This document shows, one piece after another, positions 7,308 to 14,438 of a DNA stretch of 14,438 nucleotides (its first letter is position 1; the number at the start of each line of letters is the position of its first letter). This stretch comes from Acidobacteriota bacterium (lineage in GTDB: Bacteria; Acidobacteriota; Blastocatellia; RBC074). The notes beneath the pieces were generated by a model that did not search any database, was not told where the DNA came from, and was given only the letters and a program-made list of their open reading frames with translations. The stretch lies in contig JABFSD010000490.1 in NCBI GenBank assembly GCA_013140935.1, positions 1 to 14,438 of the forward strand. Direction: 5' to 3'. The translations under genes and the position numbers were made by a program.

Positions 7308-8420
7308 TCATCCTGTCAATCCTGAGAATCCTGTTAATCCTGTCGAATTAGCCGCGCGATACGGAATCACAATCTTTACCGTAAGGCCTGCGCTGTTCTG
7401 CAACGTGAACTCATGCTCCGTGCCGTAAAGCGATGCCAGTCGTGCGCGCGTGTTGGCGAGGCCGAGTCCGGCGGCGTTGGCGGTAGCTGCCAAACCGGAG
7501 CCGTCATCGCTTACTTGCAAATGCAACTGATGCGGCGTACGCCACGCGCTGATTTCGATGCGTCCGCCGTTAGCGCGCGGAGCGATGCCGTGTTTGACGG
7601 CGTTTTCTACGAGCGGTTGCAGCATCAGGTTGGGTACGGCGGCGTCAAGTGCGTCTGCCGCGATTTGCAAATGAATCGTCAGCCGGTCGCCGAGCCGCAT
7701 TTGTTCGAGTTCGAGATATTGTTCGATGAATTCGATTTCCTGTTGCAGCGGCACTTCCTGTTTGTCGGCTTGCGCGAGCGCGTAACGCAACAGGTCGCCG
7801 AGTCCGGCCAGCATGCGCACGGCGGTGTCGTTGTCTTGCTGGCGCACCAGCGCGGCGATGGTGTTTAGCGTATTGAAAAGAAAGTGCGGATGCAGTTGCA
7901 TCTTCAACGCTTGCAACTGGGCTTCGGCGAGTTGTTGTTGCAACTGCGCGGCGGCGAGTTCGCGTTCGCGGAAACGGCGGTAATAACTGAAGGCGTAACC
8001 ACTGCCCAATACGCCGCCGTAAATCATCAACTCGAACGGCAAATCCTGTAAGGCCGTGTTGCGGAAGACGGTGAGGAACGGCAGCCGTCCCATGTCCACC
8101 GGCAACACGAGGCGTCCCATAAAAGTCGAGAACGCCATGTGCGTGGCAGCAAAGGCGAAGCCGCCGATCAGGTGCAACAGTGCGTTACGCCCTAGCTTGC
8201 CGCGCTCCAACGGAAAGCGCCGTCCCAGCAGCAAGACCAGCGGCGTGAGCAAACCCCAGGCGTACCACACCACCAATTGCCACAGCACCAACGTAGTGCG
8301 CGACACCGGCACGGTCAGAAAGCGCACGTAAAGCAACGTCGCTTTGCTGGCGCTGACCAAACCGATGAGTGTCCAGACGCCTGTGTATAAGCCGATGATG
8401 AGCCAACGCGAATGGTCCAT
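7308..8420 (-). CDS. LytS/YehU-type sensor histidine kinase
   Basis: From the ATG at 8420 the product has 370 residues. About four membrane segments (roughly 7-24, 43-66, 80-100, 128-147) are followed by a coiled coil (about 150-172), the His_kinase motif QLHPHFLFNTLNT (probable phospho-His 179), the N-box LVENAVKHG (270-278) and G-boxes DDGSGL (305-310) and GLGLANTRARL (318-328). It would autophosphorylate and pass phosphate to the LytTR regulator encoded next. No separate extracellular sensor domain is visible, so the signal may be sensed in the membrane or via neighbouring proteins. The start was chosen because MDHSRW leads straight into the first membrane segment; the frame stays open to 8555 (TTG) but that would overlap the upstream gene. 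The Thr-Gly-rich tail (residues 359-370) derives from an intruding repeat. Confidence 0.93.
   Translation of the reverse strand: MDHSRWLIIGLYTGVWTLIGLVSASKATLLYVRFLTVPVSRTTLVLWQLVVWYAWGLLTPLVLLLGRRFPLERGKLGRNALLHLIGGFAFAATHMAFSTFMGRLVLPVDMGRLPFLTVFRNTALQDLPFELMIYGGVLGSGYAFSYYRRFRERELAAAQLQQQLAEAQLQALKMQLHPHFLFNTLNTIAALVRQQDNDTAVRMLAGLGDLLRYALAQADKQEVPLQQEIEFIEQYLELEQMRLGDRLTIHLQIAADALDAAVPNLMLQPLVENAVKHGIAPRANGGRIEISAWRTPHQLHLQVSDDGSGLAATANAAGLGLANTRARLASLYGTEHEFTLQNSAGLTVKIVIPYRAANSTGLTGFSGLTG
7310..7344. repeat. 35-bp arm 2 of the inverted repeat, overlapping the kinase 3' end
   Basis: On the minus strand it reads 9-bp units AGGATTAAC, AGGATTCTC, AGGATTGAC. It forms the last codons of the kinase gene (Thr-Gly-Leu-Thr-Gly-Phe-Ser-Gly-Leu-Thr-Gly) and its TGA. 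Arms 1 and 2 are separated by 108 bp and would form a long stem in the transcript. Confidence 0.85.
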
Positions 8421-8502
8421 ATGAAAGCGCAAGAACGACAATATCTGTCGAATGATTTCGCGTGTCGTTTCGCTGTCGTCGAACAGGTCGAACGCATGTT
8501 GA

Positions 8503-8856
8503 TCAGTGCCTGAGCTTTCGCAACAGCGTTCCGCAGGCAACGCCAAGAGAGGCAATCACCAAAGTGAAGGCCGCCAGCATCAGGATGGACTTGTAAGTGT
8601 TGGGATGCAGCGTGTCAGGCCAACCGAGCGCGTGCTTTATCAGGTGAGACAGGGGCAGACAGAGCCAAACTGCCGTCGCCGCCAGCCCGCCGCGCGCGCC
8701 CCAAACCATTCCCATCGTAATCGTTGCGACGAGCAACATTGCTACGATCACGATGGGGCTGACCTCGCCGCCGAAGGCAAAATTATCAACGGCGGTAATC
8801 ACTGCTCCTGCGCCTAAGCCGATAACGAATAGTGCTGCGGTGGATGTTTGTTTCAT
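8503..8856 (-). CDS. small multi-pass membrane protein of unknown function
   Basis: The 117-residue protein starts MKQTSTAALFVIGLGAGAVI. Four hydrophobic segments can be picked out (about 7-24, 30-47, 51-68, 86-107), separated by the loops NFAFGGEV and HALGWPDTLHPNTY, and it ends in a basic tail LLRKLRH. I do not recognise the family. The ATG at 8856-8854 has AAAGG 7 nt upstream and follows the ankyrin-protein stop by 10 nt, so translation is probably coupled. It precedes the kinase by 82 nt. Its position inside a two-component operon suggests an accessory membrane partner of the kinase, which is an inference from context only. The frame is open upstream to 9009, but that extension is basic, non-membrane shadow sequence of the ankyrin gene. 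Confidence 0.75.
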   Translation of the reverse strand: MKQTSTAALFVIGLGAGAVITAVDNFAFGGEVSPIVIVAMLLVATITMGMVWGARGGLAATAVWLCLPLSHLIKHALGWPDTLHPNTYKSILMLAAFTLVIASLGVACGTLLRKLRH

Positions 8857-8866
8857 GCTTTGCCTT

Positions 8867-10372
8867 TCAGTTGACGGCTTTGCGTTCGCGCAGGAACGCA
8901 ACCATTTCGGTTTGATTGCGTGCGAGCGCCAATGCCAGCGGTGTCTTGCCGTCGTGCGTTTTCGCGTTGAGGTCTGCGCCGTGTTCCAACAGCAAGCGCG
9001 CAATGGCAAGGTCGCCGTTGGCAGCAGCTTCGTGCAAGGGCTTGAGTCCGCTGGCGGCTTGCAATGGATTCACGTCAGCGCCGTGCGCGATCAAGAGGCG
9101 CGCGATTTCGAACTGGCGCGCAGAGGCGGCGGAATGCAGCGGCGTGATTTTCATGGATTCGCGGCTCGCGGCGTTGACATCGGCTCCGGCGGCGAGCAGG
9201 GCTTCGACGGTGGCGCGGTGGCCGAAAAACGTAGCCAGTCCGAGCGGCGCAAAACCGTCCGCCGCAAAAGCGTTGGCGAGTTGCGCGTCTTGTTTCACCA
9301 AAGCCTTGACGCGCGCGCTTTGTCCGGTCGCTGCGGCTTCGAAGATGCTCAGTTCGAGTCCGGTAGCTAACAACACCGCGACGATGTCGGGCTTGCGGTA
9401 ATAAGCTGCTTTCAAAATCGCCGACACGCCTTTCTCGTCTTTGGCCTGCGCCAGTTGCGGATTGGTTTGAAGCAAAGCCTTGACCTGCGCGACATCGCCT
9501 TGCGTGAGTGCGGTGAAAAAATCCTGCTGCATTTTGCCTCCCGGTGATTGGCTTTTTGCCGCTGCAATCTGCGGCAGCAGAATGTCTTTGACGTAATGCC
9601 AATGCGGAACCAATGCCAACGCCGCTTGTGCGTATTCTTCAGCCTTCGCTAAATCAGGCGTTTTGTGATTGAGATAATCCCACGCCAGATTCATCAACAA
9701 TTCGGCTTCGCCCCACGCAGGTTGCAACGGATCGCTCGTCGCGTTGCGTTGCTTACGCGCGGCTTGCAAGCCTTTCAAATTGGTCTCGATGGCGCGCTGC
9801 TGTCCGCCGCCGTGTTCGGGCGGCATGCTCCAACGCACTTGCCCCAAAATCCATAAGACGCGCGGATTGTCAGGTTCGGCGGCTTCGGCTTCATTCAGAA
9901 AGTTCAGCGCCTGACGCATCGTTGCGCGCGCCTGGGTTTGATCGCCGTTGGGCGCGAGCCACAACGAAGTTCCCAGACAAGAAGCCGCTGCCGCCTTGGC
10001 ATCAACGAAGCCAGGCGCTTGCTTCAACGCGGCTTCGAATTCGCGCGCCGCTTGTTGCAAGTCGGCGACCAACGCGCTGCGCTCGATTGATTCGTTGAAT
10101 CCGTTGAGCGCGCGCCGCCACAGCGCGAAGCCGCGCCAATAACGCACTTGCGCAGTGAGCATCTTGTCTTCAACGAAGGGAAACAAATCCTGATAAAGGC
10201 GCAACAGCGCGGCTCGGTCGCCTTCGTAATCGGCGCGTTGAATTTGGGTGACGAGTTTGATTACGCGCGTACGACGTGCCTGATTCGCGGTAAGTCGAGT
10301 GCCGCCGAAGATAATCGTACCGATGACGATAATAATCGGCACGGCACGACGAAATGATGGTGATACATGCAT
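8867..10372 (-). CDS. membrane-anchored TPR-like / ankyrin-repeat protein
   Basis: The 501-residue protein begins with a short basic stretch and a hydrophobic segment (about 9-25, AVPIIIVIGTIIFGG) that should act as an uncleaved anchor or signal. Residues about 35-270 are helical with TPR-like pairs (for example LQQAAREFEAALKQAPGFVD, NFLNEAEAAEPDNPRVLW, KAEEYAQAALALVPHW). Residues about 281-500 form ankyrin repeats, clearest at TPLHSAASARQFEIARLLIA (410-429), KPLHEAAANGDLAIARLLLE and KTPLALALARNQTEM. Both modules bind proteins; there is no enzymatic motif. The anchor orientation would place the repeats in the periplasm. The ATG (10372-10370) has AAGGAG 8 nt upstream (10386-10381). It heads an apparent operon with the small membrane protein, LytS kinase and LytTR regulator, and might present a signal to the kinase (inference). 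Confidence 0.85.
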   Translation of the reverse strand: MHVSPSFRRAVPIIIVIGTIIFGGTRLTANQARRTRVIKLVTQIQRADYEGDRAALLRLYQDLFPFVEDKMLTAQVRYWRGFALWRRALNGFNESIERSALVADLQQAAREFEAALKQAPGFVDAKAAAASCLGTSLWLAPNGDQTQARATMRQALNFLNEAEAAEPDNPRVLWILGQVRWSMPPEHGGGQQRAIETNLKGLQAARKQRNATSDPLQPAWGEAELLMNLAWDYLNHKTPDLAKAEEYAQAALALVPHWHYVKDILLPQIAAAKSQSPGGKMQQDFFTALTQGDVAQVKALLQTNPQLAQAKDEKGVSAILKAAYYRKPDIVAVLLATGLELSIFEAAATGQSARVKALVKQDAQLANAFAADGFAPLGLATFFGHRATVEALLAAGADVNAASRESMKITPLHSAASARQFEIARLLIAHGADVNPLQAASGLKPLHEAAANGDLAIARLLLEHGADLNAKTHDGKTPLALALARNQTEMVAFLRERKAVN

Positions 10373-10485
10373 GGGAAACGCTCCTTCTCAGTTGGTTCGA
10401 TTCATCGTAACGACAAACCGACGAAGAAGGAGGCGTGTTTGCAGCCAATGGCCGCTGCATTGCAGGGAATGGCGTGAGACGAAAT

Positions 10486-11372
10486 TCAGCCGGCGAATTC
10501 GTCCATCGGCAGGCCGACGACGCCGGGCTGGCATACGAACAAACTGCCCGCGAGCGGTTGTGCGGCGAGCCTTTCCGCCGACAGCCGCGTCGAAGCCGAC
10601 GTAATGTAAAGCGTATCGAAATCTTTTCCGCCGAATACGCACGACGTAGGCCGCGAGACCGGCAGTTTGATTTCGCTGATGACCACGCCGGTGTGCGGAT
10701 TCCAGCGTCTGACTGCGCCGCCGTCCCAATGCGCAATCCAGAGCATGCCTTCGGCATCAATCGTCATGCCGTCAGGATAGCCTTGTGCGCTGCCCTGTAC
10801 TTCGATCACGCGGCGCGGGTTGGCGATGTCGCCCGTCGCGTTGTCGTAATCGTAAGCCACGACGCATTCGGTCGGAGTGTCAATGTAATACATCGTTTTC
10901 GCGTCAGCCGACCACGCGAGTCCGTTGGAAATTGAAACGTTGGGTACTTTGAGTTGCACCGTATGATCGGCGTTGAGGCAATAGAGATTGCCTTGGCCTG
11001 CGCCGTGATCTTCGTCGAGCAAGAGCGAACCCGCCCAGAAACGTCCCGCCGGATCGCACTTGCCGTCATTGAAACGATTGCCGGGCAGATGTGATTCGGC
11101 ATCGGCAAGAGGCGTGAACTTTTCAGTTGTCGCATCAAACACGGCGAAACCACTTTTGAGCGCGGCGACCAATCCGCCTTGCCGGCACACGGCGAGGGAG
11201 CCGAGGTATTCGCCCACGTCAATCGCGCGGTCGGTGTTGGTCGCCGCGTCGTAAACGTGCAAAGCAAAGCCTTCGATGTCTACCCAATAAAGTTTTTGTT
11301 GGCGGTGATCCCAGACGGGACCTTCGCCAAGTTTGGCTTTGGTGGGTAGAGAAGTTCAGCCGTCAGTTGCAT
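10486..11372 (-). CDS. SMP-30/gluconolactonase/LRE-family protein, N-terminus frameshifted
   Basis: This is a six-bladed beta-propeller lactonase or sugar-lactone hydrolase family member. From 11262 (TTG) the frame gives 258 residues with family landmarks: PGNRFNDGKCDPAGRFWAGS, the metal-ligand Asn in VSISNGLAWSAD, the metal-ligand Asp in YPDGMTIDAEGMLW, and the usual ending GLPMDEFAG. The expected first blade lies upstream in the same frame as LGEGPVWDHRQQKLYWVDIE, including the Glu metal ligand of GEGP, but that frame hits TGA at 11358-11356 with no ATG. The ATG at 11372-11370 (GAGGA 9 nt upstream) starts MQLTAELLYPPKPN in another frame and dead-ends after 30 codons. One inserted base near the GGG at 11344-11346 would join the two into a normal N-terminus. 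It is therefore a recent pseudogene or a sequencing or assembly error. Confidence 0.85.
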
Positions 11373-11494
11373 GGAAAAATGTCCTCGTGAATGGTTTGAT
11401 GAAAAAGCTGCGGCATTGTGTGAAAGCAGGCGCAAGGCTGCAAGGCAAGGCGCTGAAGTTTCGTATGAATCTTCCTGCTTGCATGATTTTTTGC

Positions 11495-11524
11495 TTGACG
11501 CTTCTTACGAAGCCGTGGAATAAA
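11495..11524 (+). promoter_or_regulatory. putative promoter for the DUF2334 gene
   Basis: TTGACG (11495-11500, 5/6 consensus) and AATAAA (11519-11524, 4/6) are 18 nt apart. The predicted leader is about 130 nt and contains a small perfect hairpin, CGTCTG-GCGG-CAGACG (11543-11558). The rest of the 11373-11660 intergenic region shows no gene or further motif I can support. Confidence 0.4.
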
Positions 11525-11660
11525 GTGCGCCGCACTACAACACGTCTGGCGGCAGACGATCTAAAACGCCGCTTCCGATTCGCGTCCTGCGACGGAATTC
11601 AATCCCGACGGCATCTCGTAACGACATTATCAGTGGCATCGCATCGCGCGTGGCGAAGCT

Positions 11661-13601
11661 ATGCGCACTTGGGAGCTTACAGTGAGACGAAATTGGTTTC
11701 TGTGCCTGTTGGTGACGGTGACGTTGATGGTGAGTTTGGGCGATTCGCTCAAACAGGTGTGGGGACAAGCCAAGCAAAAAGAAGCCGTCGTGGTTACGCA
11801 ACCCGGCGAAGCCGCGTCGTTGAGCCTCGTCAATCAGGCCGAAGCGAAACAATTGAGTCAGGGCAAACTGGCTGTGCCTGCTATCGGTGAAGGTGCGAAG
11901 CCCGACGACAGAACGCTGCTGCAAGTGCTGGAACGCGACCCCGTGGTTCCGGCCCATGTGCAAGGCCGCGTCTTGATTTTGTATGACGCCGTGGCGGGCA
12001 GCGCGACCGAAAAGTTCGGACTGGCATACGCGATTATGCTTTCCAACTTGTTAGGGCATTTCAACGCACAAGTGAACCTGTTGCCGATTGATCGTTATAC
12101 GGCGGGCGCGGTCGAACTTTATCAAGCGACGTTTTATCTGGGTTCGCATTACGACAATCAGATTCCCGCCGCATTCTTGCAAGACGTGCGTCGCACCAAT
12201 CGCACGGTCGTGTGGTTCAAAAACAACCTCTGGCAATTTGCGTGGAATGCGAACTATGACTTTGTCGGACGTTATGGCTTTACGTTCACGGGCATGCGCG
12301 GCTTTGACGCACGGCCTTCGGCAGAAAATCCGCAGCCGGGCTTTTTCGATACGATTACTTACAAGTCATTGCCCTTCGTGAAATTTTACAGCTACGACGC
12401 GGCGGCGAATGTGGCTTATGCCGATCCTGAGATGGGCATCGCACCCGTGTTAGACGCGGCCAAAGCGCGCGTATGGCTGACGGCGACCCACAGCGCGACG
12501 GGTGAGACGACGCCGTATGTGATTCGTTCAGGGCAGTTTTGGTATGTGGCGGATATTCCGTTTTCGTTCATCGGGCCGCGTGATCGCTATGTAGCGTTTT
12601 GCGATTTACTGCACGACATGCTGCGCCAGCCGCACCGCGAAAATCATCGCGCGCTGATTCGCCTCGAAGACGTTAGCGCCAAAGTCGAACCGACCAGTTT
12701 TCGCCAACTCGTGAACTATTTGTCGAATCAGGACATCCCTTTTTCGGTGGCCTTGATTCCGACTTACCGCGATGCGTTTGGCGTCAACAATAACGGCGCG
12801 CCCGAAACGATTGAACTGGCGCAGGCGACAAATCTATTGAGTGCGGCGAAATATGCGCGGCAACGCGGCGGCAGTTTGGTGATGCACGGGCATACGCATC
12901 AATACAATTCGTTGCCGAATCCGGTAGGCGCAACGGGCACGGATTGGGAATTTTGGGACGCGCCGAATAACGCGCCGGTGCAGGGTGATTCGCAAGCCCT
13001 GATGTTGCGGCGCATTGATGCAGGTTTGACGGCTTTGCGTGCGCAAGGCTTGCTGCCATTCGCCTGGGAAACGCCGCACTATCAAGGTTCGCCGCTGACT
13101 TATCGGGCGGCGCAAAAACGATTCGACGTGAAATATGAACGCGGCACTTATTACACCGCCGACCGTCCTAAACTGGCGGAAGGGGATTATGCCGTGCCGC
13201 AATTTTTCCCCTATCTCATCAACGAAGATTTTTACGGACAGCGCGTGATTCCCGAAAATTTGGGCAACGTCGTTTACAGTCAGGGCGCAGCGACGGCGGC
13301 CTCGCGCAACAAAGCCTTACCGGCGGTTTGCGGACAACGCACCTCGTTGAGCCAGACCGATTCGCTGCGGTTGAGCCATAGCGTACGGCGTTCGCTCGCC
13401 GGCAATCATTTCGCGCTTTACGAAAACGCGCGCTATGCCTGGGTGGTACGCGACGGCTTCGCTTCGTTTTTCTTTCACCCTTATTTGCTGCGCGCCGACA
13501 GCGGTGTGCCGGCGCTGGCCGATCTGAAAGTGCTGATAGACGGCATCGAAAAACTTGGCTACGAATGGAAGGCGGCGAGTAGTTTAACGGACGGGAATTA
13601 G
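11661..13601 (+). CDS. secreted DUF2334 / polysaccharide-deacetylase-like protein
   Basis: The 646-residue protein has a basic start and hydrophobic stretch (WFLCLLVTVTLMVSL, about 12-26) consistent with a signal peptide or anchor. A Rossmann-like N-terminal region (about 100-320, RVLILYDAVAGSATEKFGLA) precedes a DUF2334 domain (about 330-620) of the NodB-like carbohydrate-esterase fold. Candidate metal and catalytic residues are D337 in IRLEDVSA, H409/H413 in MHGHTH, WETPHYQ (469-475) and H606 in FFFHPY. It probably deacetylates or remodels an extracellular or envelope polysaccharide; the substrate is unknown. The start is uncertain: GTG at 11682 has GGGAG 6 nt upstream and also gives a good signal peptide (639 residues), whereas the ATG at 11661 has a weaker site. 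It stands alone on the + strand, and its stop overlaps the stop of the convergent YkgJ gene. Confidence 0.88.
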   Translation: MRTWELTVRRNWFLCLLVTVTLMVSLGDSLKQVWGQAKQKEAVVVTQPGEAASLSLVNQAEAKQLSQGKLAVPAIGEGAKPDDRTLLQVLERDPVVPAHVQGRVLILYDAVAGSATEKFGLAYAIMLSNLLGHFNAQVNLLPIDRYTAGAVELYQATFYLGSHYDNQIPAAFLQDVRRTNRTVVWFKNNLWQFAWNANYDFVGRYGFTFTGMRGFDARPSAENPQPGFFDTITYKSLPFVKFYSYDAAANVAYADPEMGIAPVLDAAKARVWLTATHSATGETTPYVIRSGQFWYVADIPFSFIGPRDRYVAFCDLLHDMLRQPHRENHRALIRLEDVSAKVEPTSFRQLVNYLSNQDIPFSVALIPTYRDAFGVNNNGAPETIELAQATNLLSAAKYARQRGGSLVMHGHTHQYNSLPNPVGATGTDWEFWDAPNNAPVQGDSQALMLRRIDAGLTALRAQGLLPFAWETPHYQGSPLTYRAAQKRFDVKYERGTYYTADRPKLAEGDYAVPQFFPYLINEDFYGQRVIPENLGNVVYSQGAATAASRNKALPAVCGQRTSLSQTDSLRLSHSVRRSLAGNHFALYENARYAWVVRDGFASFFFHPYLLRADSGVPALADLKVLIDGIEKLGYEWKAASSLTDGN

Positions 13602-13858
13602 CTTGCAGGTTGGGTAAGGCGTTCGAGTTGAATCAGGTATTGCTTAGCTTCCGCTTCGTTCGCTCCGCACATTTCGTGACTGGGCGACAAGCTCACACAA
13701 AACGCAGGACGTTCGGGCAAGCCGAACAAGCGGCAGCGATTGTCTTCAGTCAATTGCACACAGCGCACGCCCGCAGGTTTGCCATGCGGCATGCCGGGAA
13801 TCGGCGAATTGATCGAAGGTGCGATGCAACATGCACCGCACCCGATGCGACATTCCAT
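13598..13858 (-). CDS. YkgJ-family cysteine-cluster protein
   Basis: The 86-residue protein starts MECRIGCGACCIAPSINSPI, giving the N-terminal Cys cluster C3, C7, C10, C11 of the YkgJ (zinc- or iron-chelating) family. Further Cys are in VRCVQLTEDNRCRLF, PAFCVSL and EMCG. It likely binds a metal ion or cluster through these residues; its cellular role is not known. Its ATG is 4 nt after the fructokinase stop, so the two are probably co-transcribed. Its TAA (13600-13598) shares two bases with the TAG of the convergent DUF2334 gene (13599-13601), leaving no room for a terminator between them. Confidence 0.88.
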   Translation of the reverse strand: MECRIGCGACCIAPSINSPIPGMPHGKPAGVRCVQLTEDNRCRLFGLPERPAFCVSLSPSHEMCGANEAEAKQYLIQLERLTQPAS

Positions 13859-13862
13859 TGCC

Positions 13863-14438
13863 TTACCGTGTTTTTATGTAAGCCTGTTCTGCCAACGCAA
13901 TCGCGCCCAACACGCCCGCGCGATCGCCCAAGCCCGGCAGCACGAGGTAATCCTCCATCGCCGCGCCAAGCTGTGGAATCTGCAAATAGCCGTTGACCAT
14001 ACGTTGAACCTCATTGCGTACCAACCCAAGCATCTGCGGCTGGTGCATCACGCCGCCGCCGAGAATGAACCGTTGCGGCGAAAGCGCGTAAGTCAGATTC
14101 ACCAGACCCTGTGCGAGGTAATGCGCTTCGAGCGCCCACGCCGGATGGTCGGCGGGCAAGTTCTCAGCGCGTTGGCTCCACCGCTTTTCCATCGCGGAAC
14201 CGGCTGCCAAGCCTTCCCAACAATCGCCGTGAAAAGGACACGCGCCCGTGAAAGGATCGCGCGCCGCGTCACGTCGCATCAGCATATGTCCCATCTCAGG
14301 ATGCAACGCGCCGTGCAACAACTTGCCGTTCACCAACGCGCCGCCGCCGATGCCCGTGCCAATCGTCAGATAAACGACGGTGTTCAAGCCTTGCGCTGCG
14401 CCCCAACGCGCTTCGCCCAGCGCCGCGCCGTTCACATC
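13863..14438 (-). CDS. ROK-family sugar kinase, probably fructokinase (partial, 5' end outside window)
   Basis: 191 C-terminal residues are visible, entering with [13 protein letters not shown], the ROK active-site segment whose Asp acts as catalytic base. [20 protein letters not shown] is the phosphate-binding loop, then comes the zinc-site region HPEMGHMLM...[20 protein letters not shown] (His and three Cys/His ligands), and [10 protein letters not shown] near the C-terminus. The CPFHGDC-EGLA pattern is typical of ROK fructokinases (Fru to Fru-6-P with ATP) rather than of glucokinases or ROK repressors. Specificity is inferred. The N-terminal ATP-binding DxGxT motif lies beyond the right edge. 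The YkgJ gene follows directly. Confidence 0.92.
   Translation of the reverse strand, partial: DVNGAALGEARWGAAQGLNTVVYLTIGTGIGGGALVNGKLLHGALHPEMGHMLMRRDAARDPFTGACPFHGDCWEGLAAGSAMEKRWSQRAENLPADHPAWALEAHYLAQGLVNLTYALSPQRFILGGGVMHQPQMLGLVRNEVQRMVNGYLQIPQLGAAMEDYLVLPGLGDRAGVLGAIALAEQAYIKTR

Noticed and set aside
7167..7344. CRISPR-like array
   Set aside because: The repeat unit is only 9 bp with no spacers, arranged as two inverted blocks; no cas genes nearby.
8421..8555. Longer kinase N-terminus from TTG at 8555
   Set aside because: It would overlap the upstream gene by 53 nt and add a non-homologous Cys/acidic stretch; ATG at 8420 gives the usual short lead into the first membrane helix.
8857..9009. 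Upstream extension of the small membrane protein to 9009
   Set aside because: The extra residues are the ankyrin gene read in another frame; the ATG at 8856 has a good ribosome site and leads directly into a membrane segment.
8753..9370. 205-codon + strand frame across the ankyrin gene and small membrane protein gene
   Set aside because: Low-complexity Arg/Gly/Ser-rich shadow of two better supported genes.
10440..10459. Terminator hairpin (TGCAGC/GCTGCA stem) after the SMP-30 gene
   Set aside because: Six-bp stem with an 8-nt loop and no following T-run on either strand; too weak to call.
11525..11558. Riboswitch in the leader of the DUF2334 gene
   Set aside because: Only two small local hairpins are visible, with no recognisable aptamer consensus.

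Overview
The window is chromosomal DNA from a mesophilic-looking bacterium of moderately high GC. Gene content (a long endonuclease-type MutL, a LytS/LytTR pair, a DUF2334 deacetylase, a ROK fructokinase) and dispersed 9-bp-period repeats would fit an Acidobacteriota (Blastocatellia-like) genome. That assignment is an impression from style, not a demonstrated placement. No phage, transposase, CRISPR array, rRNA or tRNA was seen. Almost everything is on the minus strand; the exception is one + strand gene at 11661-13601. No gene-free stretch exceeds about 300 bases.

Block 1 (4389 down to 1, minus strand) is a toxin-antitoxin and DNA-maintenance cluster. It starts from a promoter overlapping a 9+5+9 palindrome. 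In transcription order it holds a HigB/RelE-type toxin, a HigA-type antitoxin with an ImmA/IrrE metallopeptidase domain (ATG overlapping the toxin stop by 8 nt), mutL only 9 nt downstream, a second XRE antitoxin-like gene, and the 5' part of polA, which runs off the window. The second XRE gene appears orphaned: only a toxin-like C-terminal tail of about 27 codons remains upstream, coupled to it by a TAATG overlap. polA has its own good sigma70-like promoter, whose -35 box contains the stop codon of the XRE gene and which lies so close to the ATG that the mRNA would be almost leaderless.

Block 2 is aspS (4434-6206), with an 11-bp inverted repeat across its stop codon and a leader or terminator-like hairpin upstream. 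Its anticodon-binding domain carries the Arg-Asp-His-Gly signature of non-discriminating AspRS.

Block 3 (10372 down to 6417) looks like a signalling operon: a membrane-anchored TPR-like/ankyrin protein, a small four-helix membrane protein, a LytS-type sensor kinase and a LytTR response regulator. Between the last two lie two 35-bp arms of a 9-bp tandem repeat in inverted orientation. One arm has become the last codons of the kinase.

Block 4: an SMP-30/gluconolactonase-family gene whose N-terminus is frameshifted (10486-11372); a divergent promoter and a secreted DUF2334 polysaccharide-deacetylase-like protein (11661-13601); and, converging on it with overlapping stop codons, a YkgJ-type cysteine-cluster protein and the 3' part of a ROK fructokinase that continues past the right edge.

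The least ordinary features are the two 9-bp-period repeat families, each an inverted pair whose unit length preserves reading frame (one inside mutL, one at the kinase 3' end), the toxin-antitoxin/mutL operon, and the decayed toxin next to an intact antitoxin.
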